The position numbers were made by a program, and so were the translations under genes. From Talpa occidentalis (Eukaryota > Chordata > Mammalia > Eulipotyphla > Talpidae): a stretch of DNA of 64,000 bases. The notes beneath the pieces were generated by a model that saw only the letters and a list, made by a program, of their open reading frames with translations, was not told the DNA's origin and searched no databases. The DNA is taken from positions 23,797,641 through 23,861,640 of the forward strand of contig NW_023601433.1 of the NCBI RefSeq assembly GCF_014898055.3, given 5' to 3'. How positions within the stretch are numbered: the stretch's first letter is position 1; the number at the start of each line of letters is the position of its first letter. This document shows positions 60,961 to 64,000 of this stretch, piece after piece.

Positions 60961-62096
60961 AAGGCAAACCCCAACATGGGTAGATTCATCAGTGTTTGAA
61001 GCAGTTGGGTTGTTTTCCTAGCTGTTGTCATCACCTTCCTACATTCTGCCATAATCCACAGCACTCTACCCACTCCTGATACTCCAAAAATAGTCGCCCA
61101 ACCCCAAAGCTTGCCCAAGAAATACACAGCACAAACTACACAGTGGCCGGCCAAAGGTGCACCCAGGGCCCACTGCCAGCCCCAGAACCAAAAAAATGAA
61201 ACCCATGGCCCCCCAGTGGTACAGCCAGAACTAGCCTTCTCTCCTGGAGCCTGGCCGGCACCACCAGCCCACCAGTGTTTGGGTGCCCGCCCACAGTGCC
61301 CACCCGGGTCCTGGGTGCCCGGGTCGGCCCCAGCAGGGCCATGGGTGCTGGCGTCAGCTGGTTGGGGGCAGGCCGTGCCCTGGGCCAGGGGACCCCAGGC
61401 CGGTGAGGAGGGGGCCGCTTGTAGGTGCGGCGGCCAGCATCCATTCAGGCCCTGCGGGGCCGCTGGCCGGGTTGGGGACGCGGGTCTGCCGGTGCCTGGG
61501 CTGTCAGAGGCCGAGTACCGAGGTAGGCCACGCCAGCCTGTGGAGGCAGGGTGGTTGCCGAGCTGCCCGCCAGCTCCAAGGCCCGGAGTGCTGGGCTGCG
61601 CAGGCCGCCAACCCCAAGCTGGCCCTGTGTGTGCGCAAGGTGTGTGCGTGTGTCTTTGTGTGTGCCCGCGGGCAAGCGCGTTTATGTGTGCGTGTTGGGG
61701 GCAGCGGGGTCCCGCACAGACGGCCAGGTGCACTCGGGTGGGTTCGCTGGTCACCTGGGCTGGCAGGCAGGGGGCCCAGGTAGGAGGGCCCAGGGCCTTT
61801 GGGAGTGGGTGGAGAACCGGCGCAGGCCAGCGGCAGAGACCCCGGGGTCGGGCCAAAGGCCGCCAGCAAAGCGCAGAAGGCCCAGGGGCCGAGGGCCATC
61901 ACGCCGGCAATGCCCCGGCCGGCCTGCAGAGACCGAAGGCGGGAGACAGAGGTGTGAGCACACACAGAGCGAGCCCATGACCCCGACGACAACCACGGGC
62001 TGGAGGCAGTGAATGCAGCCAGGATGGAGGTGGCCTTGCTCCCGGGGAAGCCAAAGGTCCACAGGCCACGAAAGCAACAGGCCAACACCCCCTCCC
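60961..62096. other. GC-rich, CpG-dense block of unknown origin
   Basis: Strongly GC-rich, with many CpG between about 61230 and 62050 and a GT-rich run near 61625-61695. Several frames of 150-300 codons are open on both strands (such as 61111-61980 plus and 60933-61856 minus), but they contradict each other and look compositional. The block ends abruptly at 62096, where PTCHD3 unit C homology starts. It could be a CpG island or an unrecognised GC-rich repeat. Confidence 0.55.
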
Positions 62097-62853
62097 CCTT
62101 TCAACCATGACTTTATGGAAAACCAACTTTCAAAATCTATTTCTCCCTTAAGAGACTGTAAAAGATATTCCCATAAACTCTTGGATAGAGTAGTCTTATA
62201 ATCTGGAGACTGTATGAAAAAGCTTTTTCTATTTACATTAAAAAAATTACTATTAATGCAAAGTGATGGCAAACATGGGAAAATGCCAGGCAGTTTTCCT
62301 TATAATAGGAACTGTTCATCACCCGCCTTTCCAAAGCCCAGTTAAAAGCATGCTCAAAGAGGCTTTTCTTTGACTGAGTCATTCTCTTCCTAGAGAGAGG
62401 TCTGTCCATTCGGCCTTGGTACCGTTGCTATTCCAAGGAATTTGTTTCATCCAGTGTGCACAATTTGTTGGCATGCCATTTTTCAGAGTAATTTCTTAAA
62501 ATTGTTTTAAATTTCAGAATGATCCATGGTAATCTTTCATTTTTGATTTTAGTCATTTGGATTGCACTGATTTTCTCTATTTATCAAGTCTCTAATTAAG
62601 TCACGTGCAAGGTAATATTCATTATTTTCTTCTGCTCTGGAATGTTAAGAACATATTTTGAGACTACAATCACCGCACATTTAAGGATTGCCCCATTAAT
62701 CAAACTATTTGTCACTATGTTGTCACCTCTTTTTCTACGATAATTTTTATTCTTCTGAATATCCACTTTTCTTGATTGTAATCTAACTACTTCAACTTTC
62801 ATGACTAGCATTTTATTAGTATTTCGATTTCTCTTCACTTTTAAAATGGAAAG

Positions 62854-63110
62854 TGGGGCCTTCCCAGTGGCGCAGCGGGTTGAGCACCACACTGTGGAGC
62901 TGTCCCTGGCCCCGGCCACCAGCGAGGGTCCCACATGGCGCGGCACACGTCTCCTGTCTTGCCCGCTGCTCCCCTCAGCAGTGTATTTCAGTCAATCTGC
63001 CTTTTCCACTCCCGGCTCTGTCTCTGGTGAATCCTCTCACCCTTTGCGCATCTAGCCTGTACCCTAGTTCTTGAATAAAAATAAACAAATATAAAAAAAT
63101 AAATAAATGA
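62854..63110 (+). mobile_element. SINE upstream of copy C, same insertion as 23841-24098
   Basis: Same position relative to the start codon (691 versus 692 bases), same missing B-box segment and same flanking AATGAAAAG. Therefore inherited, not a new insertion. Confidence 0.93.
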
Positions 63111-63545
63111 AATGAAAAGCCCCGGCAGGTCTTCACTCTGGGATTCTCTGGTGTCCTTCTCCCTTTCTGTCCCGGCCTCTGCTTCTCTCCGCGGATATAT
63201 CAACACCCCCGCCAGGCCACAGGAGGGAACCCCAGGACTGATAACAGTGTAGCAAATAAAGGCCCCTCAGGTGGGGGATCCTAAGGGAGGGAGTGAAGAG
63301 ACGCCTGGAACCACTTTCCCTCCACTAGGCCAGCAGGAAAGACCCGGCTCTCCAGCAAAGTACCCCCCTCGCAGCACCCCACTGCATGCAGCATGCACAG
63401 CAGAGGTCAAAGGTCGCAGGAGCTGTGACCATTGGCACAGCCTCCCTGGGGATTCCTGGAAGCTGCTGAGGGGAGGGGATTGGGTGCAACATCCAGTCAC
63501 TTCTTTCTCTTTCTCCTGTTGAACAACTGGTCAGTCCTTCTGGAA

Positions 63546-64000
63546 ATGGGTGTCCATTAATCCAAGGTAGCACCCCAAGGGGGGTTCGAGCAAGGGGAGG
63601 CTTCAGGGGCTCAGAGGCCAGAGCAGGAGGACTGGCCCGAGCCAGAGTCTGAGAGCAGAGCAGATCCTGAGGCGGCAACTGGGCCCCAGCAGCTCCCCGC
63701 CTCCGCGGGGCAGCCAGAGCAGGTCCTGGTGTCCAGTGAAGGGAGGAGCCCGACGTTAGCTGGGCTTCGGGGCCTTCCTCAAACCCACCCCACCAGCCGT
63801 CTGAGAGAGGGGATTCAACGGTCCTGGAAACCCAGGGGCAGCAGCCACCCCCTGGGTGGCCCCACTGCCATTCCAATGACCTGGAGCAGCCCCTCGCCCA
63901 GGGCTTCCGGAGGATCAGGCTGGCTGTGGGCTCACATCCATGGCTCCTCCTACTGGCTCCCCTGGTGCTGGCAGCTGTCCTGGGCACCAGGTGGATTTCC
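63546..64000 (+). pseudogene. PTCHD3: PTCHD3 copy C exon 1, 5' part, disrupted
   Basis: Aligned to copy B from ATG at 63546. Codon 5 is TAA (63558-63560) where copy B has TCC. A one-base deletion near 63741 shifts the frame relative to copy B's GAGGGGCAGGAG. Downstream, the sequence still resembles TM1 to the window end. The minus-strand open frame 63325-63987 is a shadow. The rest of the gene lies outside the window. Confidence 0.9.

Larger units (their letters stand above)
62097..64000 (+). repeat. Segmental duplication unit C (start only)
   Basis: Aligns to 23081 onward of unit B through the upstream region, the B-box-deleted SINE and exon 1, and runs off the window. Confidence 0.92.

Noticed and set aside
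60933..61980. Overlapping 307- and 289-residue frames on opposite strands
   Set aside because: Low-complexity Pro/Ala/Gly-rich translations of a CpG-dense region; no start context, domain or splice evidence.

Overview
This is nuclear DNA from a placental mammal. It is AT-rich and dense with LINE-1 (L1) sequence, and it carries an active-looking tRNA-derived SINE, MIR relics, one retrovirus relic, and a spliced vertebrate gene with GT-AG introns. The SINE is not Alu, B1/B2, carnivore or ruminant type. I cannot name the order from sequence alone; a bat, colugo or another lineage with its own tRNA-SINE is possible.

The only protein-coding locus I recognise is PTCHD3 (patched domain-containing 3, an RND/sterol-sensing-domain membrane protein of male germ cells). 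It occurs three times in the same orientation. Copy A (1-9345) has lost the start of exon 1 to the window edge. Copy B (23081-40980) is complete, with four exons at 24534-25604, 26451-26572, 30826-30971 and 39222-40729. Copy C (62097-64000) shows the upstream region and the first part of exon 1. All three look disabled, each by different lesions. A has two lost splice donors and several frameshifts and stops. B is open for 948 codon positions except one in-frame TAG at 39260-39262. C has a stop at codon 5 and a 1-base deletion.

Layout. 1-9.3 kb: copy A, with an old L1 in intron 2. 9.3-23.1 kb: spacer with SINEs, MIRs, a possible solo LTR and several small L1 3' ends with inverted structure, ending in a twin-primed L1 that stops 44 bp before copy B homology begins. 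23.1-41.0 kb: copy B, with a 6.7 kb antisense L1 in intron 3 that copy A lacks. 41.0-57.4 kb: L1 territory, including a nearly full-length but dead sense L1 (42.7-49.8 kb) with another L1 nested in it, an antisense L1 with a large internal deletion, and three SINEs. 57.4-62.1 kb: a compositionally different block, GC- and CpG-rich at both ends, with an antisense retrovirus gag-pro-pol relic in the middle. 62.1-64 kb: copy C.

The genes do not form a pathway. The interest lies in how a tandem PTCHD3 array was duplicated, interrupted by retroelements and independently broken, and in whether copy B is truly dead, since its only visible lesion is one amber codon.
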